From positions 579,612 through 643,611 of the forward strand of contig BDSL01000058.1 of NCBI GenBank assembly GCA_003116995.1: a DNA stretch of 64,000 bases, read 5' to 3'. The stretch is from Yamagishiella unicocca (Eukaryota; Chlorophyta; Chlorophyceae; Chlamydomonadales; Volvocaceae). Position 1 is the first letter of the stretch. Each line of letters begins with the position of its first letter. The notes under the pieces were generated by a model that made no database searches, was not told where the DNA came from, and saw only the letters and a program-made list of their open reading frames with translations. Positions 44,701 through 55,100 of this stretch are shown piece by piece. Position numbers and translations under genes: made by a program.

Positions 44701-46655
44701 AAGCACGCCCGAACACACACCTAACCCCGGTAAGGCCACATGCAACTCGAACAGGGGCTCTGCAACACTCCCGCCTCTCTTAGCTGCGCCCGCCGCCGCC
44801 CCGCCCGGCCCCCTCCGTCGCTACCCACCACCGTCCTCGCGAGCTCCGTGTCGCTGTTGAGGACCCGCGCAATGCCGAAGTCGCCCAGTTTGAGCAGGTT
44901 GCCTGCACCGATGATGCAGCGGTATGCAGTTGACAGCGGTGTGCAGTTGCCAGCGGTGTGCGAATGGCGTCTGGGCCCTGACTCGTGGTTATGCGCCGCC
45001 CTGCTGCTTGCCGGCAGTCCCGCTGGCGGGTCCACGGCGCCTGCTCGCCCTTGCCGGCCCTTGCCCTCCCGCTCCGAAGCCCCCTCCACAAGACCTGCAT
45101 GCTGCATGCTGCATGCTGCATGCTGCATGCTGCATGCTGCACGCTGCATCCGCTCCGGTCCCACACCCCCTCACGTGACACACCCTGTGCGATGAAGATA
45201 TTTTGAGACTTGAGGTCGCGGTGGAGAACGTTTTTGCCGTGCACGTGGTACAGCGCCAGCACCACCTGCACGAACCTGGGCAGACCACAGCACACGCATC
45301 ACGGCACAGCACCTCAAATTCAATCAAAGCATACCAAACCAAATCAAAGCACAGCAAAGCACGGCGCGGCATCGGTGTGGCGGTGAGCATGTGCGTAAGA
45401 GGTCCCAGTCTCAGGACGGCCGGGTCCCAACCCCTGGCGCCCACATGGGCCGGCATCGCCGCGGCCGTCCCCCGTACGGCCCCGCACCCACAGCGCTGCT
45501 TGGGGCCCCTCGCTCCAGGCAGATGGTCCCTCTGTTGCCCTCCTGCGGCCGACCCCTCCTGCCCACAAGCTCTCGCCACAACGCCCTCTTACGGCGCTGC
45601 AAGTCCCGGGAGCTGCCCCGCCGCGGCGAGGAGCAGACAGCCGCAATCGCCAGTGCGCGAGTTTGCAACCCCGAACCTCCACTCGGCTGGCCGAGCCACC
45701 CCGCGCACACCCACCAGGATCAGCGGCCCGAGCGGCAAGCCAACCCACCAGAACATGATTTCGTCCTCAATCCACGCACCCACCAGAACATGATTTCGTC
45801 CTCGGTGAAGGGCTTTTTCTCCTGCTGGCGCCGCTGGATGGCGGCCGCGAGGTCCCCCCCGTTGGCATACTCCATCACAATGTTGAGCACGCCGCCCTGC
45901 GGGCGTCGGACCCAGATGCGGCAGAGGAGGTTCAGCGTCTTCGTCGCCACCCGTATGTGGTGTGGTGTACGACACAGGCGGCGGCATGGGCGACGGCTGC
46001 GTTCCTGGCGCTAGGGCTGGGCTGCTCTGCGGGTTCGCGGCTGCCCGGCTCGACGAGTTGCTTGCCGTCGGCTCCAGCATCGCTCCTACTAACTCCCAGC
46101 ACCTCCCAGCCACGCCCACACCGTCGATTGAATTATCGTTGCCGGGTTAGCTCTGGTGAGAACCGTCGAACAGTCGTGTCCCGCACCTCTAGAAGGCACT
46201 CATGGTAGTGCACGATGTTGACGTGGTTGAACTGGGCCAGCACTTTGGCCTCGGTGAGAGTGTCCTGGCGTTGCAAGGCGTGGGAGGAGACGATTAAGGC
46301 GCTGGCCTGATCAGGGGCCCACCAGATGTGCCCCATATGCTCGCCCGAGTCGGGGTGTTGCGTCGTTCGGTGCGCAAGCACACGACACCCGGCAACCAAA
46401 TTCACCTCCCATCCCCACGCTCACAGTCCGAGCTTTCTCGTCCATCTCGAAAAGACGGATCTGCTTCACGACCACTTGTAAACCGTCCTCTATTCGCTGG
46501 GCAAGCACCGCACGGCCATACGACCCGCATCCTATCTCTTCGCACAGCGTGTAACGCGCGCTGACAGGTTGCTCGCTTATATTAAGGGTCGGGTCTGCCG
46601 AAGCCACGAGCTCCTTGAATCCGGCGTCCACAAACGATCCCCACTGCAAGGACAT
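38737..46655 (-). CDS. NIMA-related (NEK) protein kinase, NEK1-like layout
   Basis: Seventeen exons join in phase to 964 residues: 46655-46425, 46264-46187, 45896-45784, 45275-45184, 44902-44829, 44575-44509, 44194-44019, 43663-43485, 43219-42977, 42387-42267, 42036-41887, 41466-41305, 41169-41083, 40759-40556, 40327-40017, 39604-39481 and 39219-38737. The N-terminal kinase domain is intact: glycine loop GCGSYG (42-47), Lys64 in [12 protein letters not shown] (159-166), DFG (179-181), [10 protein letters not shown] and [13 protein letters not shown] Gly/Ala linker, a basic coiled coil ([20 protein letters not shown]..., [15 protein letters not shown]) and a conserved C-terminal module follow ([20 protein letters not shown] ... 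[13 protein letters not shown]), as in NEK1-type kinases. NEKs in this lineage act at cilia and basal bodies; the role here is inferred. Several introns hold minisatellites. Confidence 0.9.
40793..40838 (+). repeat. Degenerate telomere-like tract in NEK intron
   Basis: About five imperfect units around GGTTTTAGGG, GTTTCAGGG and GAGTTTTAGGGG resemble the TTTTAGGG telomere repeat of Chlamydomonas. The tract is short, so it could be chance or an old break-repair scar. Confidence 0.4.
41583..41715. repeat. 31-bp minisatellite in NEK intron
   Basis: About four to five copies of a 31-bp unit containing CAGTGGGCTGCAGGGTGCTG and GGACGAGCAAC stand head to tail. Confidence 0.93.
42590..42975. repeat. 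32-34-bp minisatellite in NEK intron
   Basis: About 11 copies of a unit containing GACCCAGTTCCCCCCCGCCT and GTCCAACCCACCACT. Units differ mainly in C-run length. The last unit abuts the donor of the exon ending at 42977. Confidence 0.95.
43250..43425. repeat. 10-bp GTGCGGGTAG repeat in NEK intron
   Basis: About 12 units of GGTAGGTGCG run to about 43420, followed by two copies of GTACAATCGTGCGCGGGTAC-like sequence around the array edges. Confidence 0.9.
45095..45150. repeat. 7-bp GCATGCT repeat in NEK intron
   Basis: About seven copies of TGCTGCA in tandem, ending shortly before the donor of the exon at 45184-45275. Confidence 0.9.
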
Positions 46656-47158
46656 TTCTCCCGGTTCCCAAAAAACTACATGGAACTAGGCTACGTGTTA
46701 GCAGGGTGCCGAAAAAGTCGCAATTACTAGCTTGACCGGCTTCCGCAATTGCAAACAGGATGCAGAGTGCCGGACGGTAGTACGGCAGACACTACATAAC
46801 CTGGATTAAGGCGCACGCGGGACTTACAACAGGCATTCCCTTCCTGTTTTTTGTATGAAACGACACACGCAGCCCTATTTGCCGTCTGAGGCCTCTCCAA
46901 CGACAGGACTTGCGGTTAACGTCGTCCAGACACGACTTACACTCTTACCTCCAAGGCTGTCCGCCTACCTCTACCAAGCACGGCCTTGTAGTGCTATGCG
47001 AATTAGCCACTTGTGTCATGCCTTTCCTATGATAACGCTGCTACTAAGGCTTCTCCGCTGACCTCACGGTACACGGTGCTCGTTAGCCATTTGGGAAGCG
47101 GCGGCAGTGTTAAAACACGCGTCCGTTAAGGATTTTCGCACTTGTCACACAACAGCGG
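46656..47158. promoter_or_regulatory. Putative bidirectional promoter region
   Basis: About 500 bp separate the divergent start codons of the NEK kinase (-) and the secreted protease (+). The sequence is less GC-rich than its neighbours and shows no gene. Divergent promoters here are inferred from gene arrangement; no specific motif is convincing. Confidence 0.45.
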
Positions 47159-50100
47159 ATGACGATGCTAACAGGGGCCTCCGCCTCAACAGCAGGGTGT
47201 AAGGGGTCTTATCTGAGCACCATCGTAATCGTGCTTTCCTTTGCGGTCTGTCGCATCACGGGTAAGTTAACCTGACCTGAAAGACTTATAACTGGACAGT
47301 TGCAGACATGTTCTCAATGCGCCTGTGGTGTGTGGCTATTAAATAACTTTCGCAACAACACCGATGGTGCAGGCGCTAACATGAATGTGGCCCATGAGGT
47401 GCCCTACGACTGTAAACTTGGATGTCGAAAGGCTTTTGAGCCTGTGTGCGGCGCAGACGGGCGGACGTATGGTAACCCCTGCTTGGCGACATGCCAGGGA
47501 ATTCAGGTCGCCGAACACGGCCCCTGCCCAGGTGGGCATTTCCTGCCGGGATCCGTTCCCTATTCGCGTAAACTATTCGCCTACAACGGCTTGCGTTCGT
47601 ATTTTGACCTGGGAGTTTAACCGACATTGCTGGCGGCCCCACACACGCAGCACCTGCCGGCGCCGGCGCCTGGCCCAAACGCCATCCCTCCCTGCACCTT
47701 CCTCCGCCGACCCAAATCACAGGCGAACCCATTCTGCACCCCGCCAATGCGCACGTGGTGACGGGCAGCGGCGAGGACGGCTCCACCGTACTCCCGCCGC
47801 ACCACATGGATGCCTTTCGCCACGAGGGGTACCGATACGCAGGCCAGCTCACCTTCACCGGCGAGATGCCGGCGCGGCAGCACGGCCGCAACGACGGCAG
47901 GCAGCCGCAACAGCAACAACAGCAACACGGTTCCGGCGGATCGGGGCTTCCGGGCCTGGAGCAGCAGCCGCCGCAGCTGCGTGCGATGCGCGTTACGCGC
48001 GAGGGCCACTTCTACATGGCCGACATGGACGAGTCGGTGGACATGGTGATCGACACGCTGATCAAGCGCCACGGCAACGCGTCGACCGACTCGCCGCACG
48101 TGCCGGTGCCGGCGCTGCTGCACAGCCTGCAGCAGTGGCGGGACTACCGCGGAGTGCGCGGCGGCGGACGCGGCGGCAGCAAGTGGGCCCGGCACACGGT
48201 GGTCTCGCGCCACGGACCCGGCGAGCACCCGCTGCAGCCGGAGCTGGACACCGGCGGCGCCGCCGCGGCCTTCACGGCGCAGAGCCTGCCCGAGCAGGGC
48301 GAGCAGCAGCAACCCACCGCCACCTCGCAGGACGAGGAGCAGCTGGGCGCCGGCGGGGTACAGCAGTCGTGGGGCGCTGGGGGCCAGCAGCGCGACCAGG
48401 CGCCGCAGCACGGCGAGCGGCACCGCCAGGCGCGGCGCTCGCTGGGCGTCTTCGACGTGGTGAGATTGGGAAGGGCGGAGGCAGGCAAGGGGAGGGTTGA
48501 TGTGCGCCACTGTGCTGAGATTGGCGTAGAGCGCTCCTTGCGGCCCGGCTGGATGCCCGGCTGGATGGATGTGGAGGGGGTGCGGCTGCTGGCTGGCTGG
48601 CTGGCGTCTGAGGTGGGGGCCCCGGCGTGCGCGCCCTGAACGTACGAACGGACGTCACCGTGTCGATGCACGGGCAGTTGGTTGGGACACGCAGGCGCGG
48701 AGACGCCTGCAGCGGCGAGGCATTGCCGTACTGGTGACGTGGCTGTTACCAGGTGCGGTGCCGTCGGCGCTTCTGAGGCCCCGTGCCGCGCTGCCTGCCC
48801 CCCCCACCAGGATGACCGCCTGGACTGCCCTCGCACGCCGACCTACCCCTTCACCGCGATGGGCCAAATCAACGTGCACGACAAGTCGGGGAACTACGTT
48901 TGCAGCGGCGCGCTGGTGGGGCCGGACGTGGTGCTCACCGCGGCGCACTGCGTCTTCAACCGCGGGGCGCAGGTGCGGCCGGGCCGGGCCGGGCCGGGCC
49001 CGACCTTGCTTGTCTTCGTGTGCGCAGTGTCAGGTTGCGCCGCCGGCCTCCGCAGTGATGTCGGCGTGTGCAGCGCACCTGCCCTAGCTGCGCATTGCGC
49101 CCCGGCGCTGTCGTGTCGGGCCAGGGCCGCTGCAGGCCCCTCGCCCCACCTTGGCGGGCTAGCGCTGCCCGGCTGCGCCGCCACGGTTCCGCCTTGCTTG
49201 CGCCCCACGCCGCCCTCCTGCGTATCCACCACTGCTCTCGCCGCTCCTGGCACCCAGCGGGGCTGTCTCACCCTACTTCCCGCCCCGGACGGCAACCTCG
49301 CCCTCCCCTTTCCTCGGCGACCCACCGGGCCTCCGACCCCCACCAGGCCTTCTACGAGCGGCTTGACTTCGCCCCCGCCCGCTACCGGACTCTGGACAGC
49401 CATGTGGTCAACCCCTTCGGCGTCGTGCCGTGGAGCTACGTCACCGTCTACCAGGGCTACTCGTCGCTCTCGGCAGCAGATCCCAACATGTAGGTGGCAG
49501 GCCTCGCCAAGACCCCTGGGGGTCCCATACATGCCCCTCCACGTCCCTCCATGTCCCTCCATGCCCCCTCCGCCACACCCGCAACGACACTGAGTCTTCC
49601 CCACCGCCCCATCGGGCCCCCGTCGTCGCCCTCGCTGCCTCCGCAGCATCGACATAGCGATCATCACGCTGTCTCAGCGCATCGGCACCCAGGCCGGCTG
49701 GATGGGCGTGTTTGAGCCGTGCAGCCCCTACGCGCCCTCGCGCTACGTCGCCCTCACCGCGGGCTACCCCTCCGACCAGCCGTCCGGCTCCTGCAAGTCC
49801 ACGCAGTGCGTTGTGCTGCAGGACCCCTGCACGGACGGCTACCTGTACCACAAGTGCGACACGGCATCAGGGCAGAGCGGGTCGCCCATGTACATGATGG
49901 CCATGACGGCCTCGCGCAGGATGGGCCCCTACGTGCGCGGGGTGCACAACATCGAGTGGGTGCAGGAGATGCCCAACGGCCAGACGGTCAGCTACATCAA
50001 CAGCGCCGTCAGCATCACGCCCGACCACTACCGCTCCATCCTGGTGAGCCAGGGGCTGGGTCGGCTAGCCGATGGGTTGGGCCTGCCGGGGCGGAGGCTA

Positions 50101-50470
50101 GGGTTGCGGAGGCAGAGGGGTTGTGTGTGTGGGGGGGGTGTAAGGAAAACCCTTGTATGAAAAGAAGAACAGTTTAGGACAGACGTTTCGAGGGGGTTGG
50201 AGGAGACTGATCTCCACAGGAGGCGATCGGTCATCGCCGCTAGGCCGCTAGGCCGTCACTTGCAGAGGCGGCGTTGTCCACACGCGGAGTGCACTCAGTT
50301 GGCACCCACTGCTTCAGGCGCTGGCAGTGACACTCCGTTCCCTTCGCCACCCGGTCCCTTTCCTGCAGGCCTGGATTGGTCTGTCTTTCAGCGTCAACGG
50401 CAGCAGCACGCCGATGGGCCCGGCGCTGCCGCCTGCGAACTACATGTCGACAATCAGCGCCGGGCGGTGA
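47159..50470 (+). CDS. Secreted serine protease, Kazal domain plus V8-like catalytic domain
   Basis: Seven exons, 47159-47261, 47373-47531, 47723-48459, 48811-48972, 49347-49489, 49647-50043 and 50369-50470, join in phase to 600 residues. A signal sequence is likely at residues 19-35 (LSTIVIVLSFAVCRITG). A Kazal-type domain follows (CRKAFEPVCGADGRTYGNPC ... EHGPC), with the usual Cys spacing. A Gln-rich pro-like region leads to a trypsin-fold domain: TAAHC (His379), NIIDIAIITL (Asp437) and GQSGSP (Ser512), the triad of V8/glutamyl-endopeptidase-like enzymes. The start DDRLDCPRTPTYPF resembles the mature N-terminus of that group. The Kazal part could restrain the enzyme until secretion; this is inferred. 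The first intron's acceptor (47372) lacks a good pyrimidine tract and is the weakest junction. Confidence 0.85.
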
Positions 50471-51849
50471 GGCGGGACCGCTGGCGGGGGGGGGGGGTAC
50501 GGTACCGTAGGCAGTGCGGAAGACTTCACTGGCTGCGGTCAAATGGCGTAAATGGAAGGAGGGCCTGCTGAAATGCAGGCGCTCCCATGCAGTCTTAAGG
50601 AGACGGGGAATTACATGGTCTTGCGTACATTGGATCTGCGCTGGCCGGTCCAGTGCTGATGATCGAAGTAGGATGGCGTGAGACCTGGGCGGCGTGAGAC
50701 AGGGCGGGGAAGCTGGGGACGTGGGGCTGCACCCTAGGGGGTAGGCTGCAGGGGGGAGGAGCGTGACGGAGTGGTGGGCGGGTGGGTAGGGGACCGTCAG
50801 GTGCGCCGACGAGGTGGGCGGGTGGCGGCATGGGACTGGGAGGCGGACGTGTGCCCGGACATGGGGAGACGGAGGGGCAACATGGGGTTAAGGACGGGGG
50901 GGGCAACAGGCGTTAAAAACTCGCGCGATGGCCTCGCGTGTGTATAGCAGCTACAAAGTGCGCGGGGTGTGCAGCTACAGCGCTGGGCGGACAGTCTGCG
51001 GGGCGTGTAGCTTTGAGGGGCAGCAGAGGGGCGCACGGAGGTAGCGCCAGTCAAGGCAGAGAGTGTTTCAAGTGCGGATGACGCGAGAATTGTGGGTTGG
51101 AGGCATACAGTGCTATGATGGATGTGAGCCCGCAGCAGGTTTTGATGTCGTCCGGTTTTCCAATGTTGTTCATGTTTGAGGTGTGTGTCTGCATGTATGT
51201 ACCTTAAATGCCTCTCCTGCGATGTGGTTAGGGCATGCTACTGCCATTCATTGACTAGTCCATTCATTAGCCTTTCTACTTCCTAGCCATCAGTAGACCC
51301 TGATTTGGGAACTCTTGCCCTATGTCGATTCATATCAACTCAATTCTTTAGCTCCACCGGGCTGGTGAATTTGACGACACGTATACACCATAATAAGGGA
51401 GGATCCGTGGGCGATCCGTGGCATCGGACTGTATTTGCGAAGCCCTTTTCTGTTGGCCTACATAGCTGTACCCGCATACCTCGGGGATTTGAATATAAAG
51501 ATGTAGCCGAGCGCTGTGGCGATTTTTGTGGCCGCCTTGGCTTGATGCCCATGTATACATGTGTCGCAGGGGCACAGTGTTCCTGCTGCCAACCGGCAGA
51601 CCCATGTGCTGGGGTTGGAACGGTAGCTTCCACGGGGGCTGACTTGGAGGCAAGACATTACTGCGAGGGAGGACGTTCCCACATGTAACCCGTAGGCCTA
51701 GTCACTGCGCACCGGGATAGGACGAGTGCAAAGTTGCTTTCATCGCAGTAGTGAGACAGGTTGCTGCTGTGCATGGTTGCACTTTACTGGTTGCACCTGC
51801 TTTCCATGCTTGATCGCATCGAACGCATCGAAATCACATAAATAAAAAT
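50471..51849. other. Intergenic region between protease and satellite
   Basis: It contains the protease 3' flank, an oligo-G run near 50490 and the Cys-rich frame described separately. Otherwise nothing is recognised. Confidence 0.5.
51305..51688 (+). CDS. Small Cys-rich open frame, doubtful
   Basis: 127 residues. The second half is Cys-rich (ERCGDFCGRLGL, TCVAGAQCSCCQPADPC), like a small disulfide-rich domain. The first half looks non-coding, and there is no signal peptide, so if real it is probably one exon (from about 51499) of a larger or decayed gene. No family is recognised. Confidence 0.2.
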   Translation: MGTLALCRFISTQFFSSTGLVNLTTRIHHNKGGSVGDPWHRTVFAKPFSVGLHSCTRIPRGFEYKDVAERCGDFCGRLGLMPMYTCVAGAQCSCCQPADPCAGVGTVASTGADLEARHYCEGGRSHM

Positions 51850-52170
51850 ATCCACTTCCTGGAATTCGGTCAGATCTGTAAAACACCCTGCAAATGTGCC
51901 ATGGTTTTACTTGTGCTGAACTAGTAGGGATCGTGATACTACTCCGACATGCACAGGGACTTTGCCAAATGTCACCAAACATTCACTATGGACAGTTCAA
52001 GATATCTCTAACAAATCCATGGCGCACTTGCAGGGCGTTTTACAGACCTGACCGAATTCCAGAAAGTGGATATCTTTATAAAACATATCTTGAGAAGTCC
52101 GTAGTGAAAGTTTGGTGACAATTAGCATGTTGTAGTAACATCACAATCCCTAGCAGTTAAGCACAAGTCA
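51850..52170. repeat. Left edge of satellite: diverged monomers, one inverted
   Basis: About 51855-52012 is a diverged monomer in the opposite orientation to the array (GGTCAGATCTGTAAAACACC). At about 52015 the sequence turns around, and a diverged monomer in array orientation follows (GGGCGTTTTACAGACCTGAC), joining the homogeneous array. Confidence 0.85.
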
Positions 52171-55100
52171 AACCATGGTGCATTTACAGGGCGTTTTACA
52201 GATCTGACCGAAGTCCAGAAAGTGGAAATTTGTATTAAACATACCTTGAAGAGTCCACAGTAAAAGGGTGGTGACCTTTGGCGAAGTCCATGTGCATGTA
52301 GTAGTAACTGTTACCATCCCTAGCATTCTAGCCGCCAGTACAAGTAAAACCATGGTGCATTTACAGGGCGTTTTACAGATCTGACCGAAGTCCAGAAAGT
52401 GGAAATTTGTATTAAACATACCATGAAGAGTCCACAGTAAAAGGGTGGTGACCTTTGGCGAAGTCCATGTGCATGTAGTAGTAACTGTTACAATCCCTAG
52501 CATTCCAGCCGCCAGTACAAGTAAAACCATGGTGCATTTACAGGGCGTTTTACAGATCTGACCGAAGTCCAGAAAGTGGAAATTTGTATTAAACATACCT
52601 TGAAGAGTCCACAGTAAAAGGGTGGTGACCTTTGGCGAAGTCCATGTGCATGTAGTAGTAACTGTTACCATCCCTAGCATTCCAGCCGCCAGTACAAGTA
52701 AAACCATGGTGCATTTACAGGGCGTTTTACAGATCTGACCGAAGTCCAGAAAGTGGAAATTTGTATTAAACATACCTTGAAGAGTCCACAGTAAAAGGGT
52801 GGTGACCTTTGGCGAAGTCCATGTGCATGTAGTAGTAACTGTTACAATCCCTAGCATTCCAGCCACCAGTACAAGTAAAACCATGGTGCATTTACAGGGC
52901 GTTTTACAGATCTGACCGAAGTCCAGAAAGTGGAAATTTGTATTAAACATACCATGAAGAGTCCACAGTAAAAGGGTGGTGACCTTTGGCGAAGTCCATG
53001 TGCATGTAGTAGTAACTGTTACAATCCCTAGCATTCCAGCCGCCAGTACACGTAAAACCATGGTGCATTTACAGGGCGTTTTACAGATCTGACCGAAGTC
53101 CAGAAAGTGGAAATTTGTATTAAACATACCTTGAAGAGTCCACATTAAAAGGGTGGTGACCTTTGGCGAAGTCCATGTGCATGTAGTAGTAACTGTTACA
53201 ATCCCTAGCATTCCAGCCGCCAGTACACGTAAAACCATGGTGCATTTACAGGGCGTTTTACAGATCTGACCGAAGTCCAGAAAGTGGAAATTTGTATTAA
53301 ACATACCTTGAAGAGTCCACAGTAAAAGGGTGGTGACCTTTGGCGAAGTCCATGTGCATGTAGTAGTAACTGTTACCATCCCTAGCATTCCTGCCTCCAG
53401 TACACATAAAACCATGGTGCATTTACAGGGCGTTTTACAGATCTGACCGAAGTCCAGAAAGTGGAAATTTGTATTAAACATACCATGAAGAGTCCACAGT
53501 AAAAGGGTGGTGACCTTTGGCGAAGTCCATGTGCATGTAGTAGTAACTGTTACAATCCCTAGCATTCCAGCCGCCAGTACAAGTAAAACCATGGTGCATT
53601 TACAGGGCGTTTTACAGATCTGACCGAAGTCCAGAAAGTGGAAATTTGTATTAAACATACCTTGAAGAGTCCACAGTAAAAGGGTGGTGACCTTTGGCGA
53701 AGTCCATGTGCATGTAGTAGTAACTGTTACCATCCCTAGCATTCCAGCCGCCAGTACAAGTAAAACCATGGTGCATTTACAGGGCGTTTTACAGATCTGA
53801 CCGAAGTCCAGAAAGTGGAAATTTGTATTAAACATACCTTGAAGAGTCCACAGTAAAAGGGTGGTGACCTTTGGCGAAGTCCATGTGCATGTAGTAGTAA
53901 CTGTTACAATCCCTAGCATTCCAGCCACCAGTACAAGTAAAACCATGGTGCATTTACAGGGCGTTTTACAGATCTGACCGAAGTCCAGAAAGTGGAAATT
54001 TGTATTAAACATACCATGAAGAGTCCACAGTAAAAGGGTGGTGACCTTTGGCGAAGTCCATGTGCATGTAGTAGTAACTGTTACAATCCCTAGCATTCCA
54101 GCCGCCAGTACACGTAAAACCATGGTGCATTTACAGGGCGTTTTACAGATCTGACCGAAGTCCAGAAAGTGGAAATTTGTATTAAACATACCTTGAAGAG
54201 TCCACATTAAAAGGGTGGTGACCTTTGGCGAAGTCCATGTGCATGTAGTAGTAACTGTTACAATCCCTAGCATTCCAGCCGCCAGTACACGTAAAACCAT
54301 GGTGCATTTACAGGGCGTTTTACAGATCTGACCGAAGTCCAGAAAGTGGAAATTTGTATTAAACATACCTTGAAGAGTCCACAGTAAAAGGGTGGTGACC
54401 TTTGGCGAAGTCCATGTGCATGTAGTAGTAACTGTTACAATCCCTAGCATTCCAGCCGCCAGTACACGTAAAACCATGGTGCATTTACAGGGCGTTTTAC
54501 AGATCTGACCGAAGTCCAGAAAGTGGAAATTTGTATTAAACATACCTTGAAGAGTCCACAGTAAAAGGGTGGTGACCTTTGGCGAAGTCCATGTGCATGT
54601 AGTAGTAACTGTTACAATCCCTAGCATTCCAGCCGCCAGTACAAGTAAAACCATGGTGCATTTACAGGGCGTTTTACAGATCTGACCGAAGTCCAGAAAG
54701 TGGAAATTTGTATTAAACATACCTTGAAGAGTCCACAGTAAAAGGGTGGTGACCTTTGGCGAAGTCCATGTGCATGTAGTAGTAACTGTTACAATCCCTA
54801 GCATTCCAGCAGTACACGTAAAACCATGGTGCATTTACAGGGCGTTTTACAGATCTGGCCGAAGTCCAGAAAGTGGAAATTTGTATTAAACATACCTTGA
54901 AGAGTCCACAGTAAAAGGGTGGTGACCTTTGGCGAAGTCCATGTGCATGTAGTAGTAACTGTTACAATCCCTAGCATTCCAGCCGCCAGTACACGTAAAA
55001 CCATGGTGCATTTACAGGGCGTTTTACAGATCTGGCCGAAGTCCAGAAAGTGGAAATTTGTATTAAACATACCTTGAAGATCCACAGTAAAAGGTGGTGA

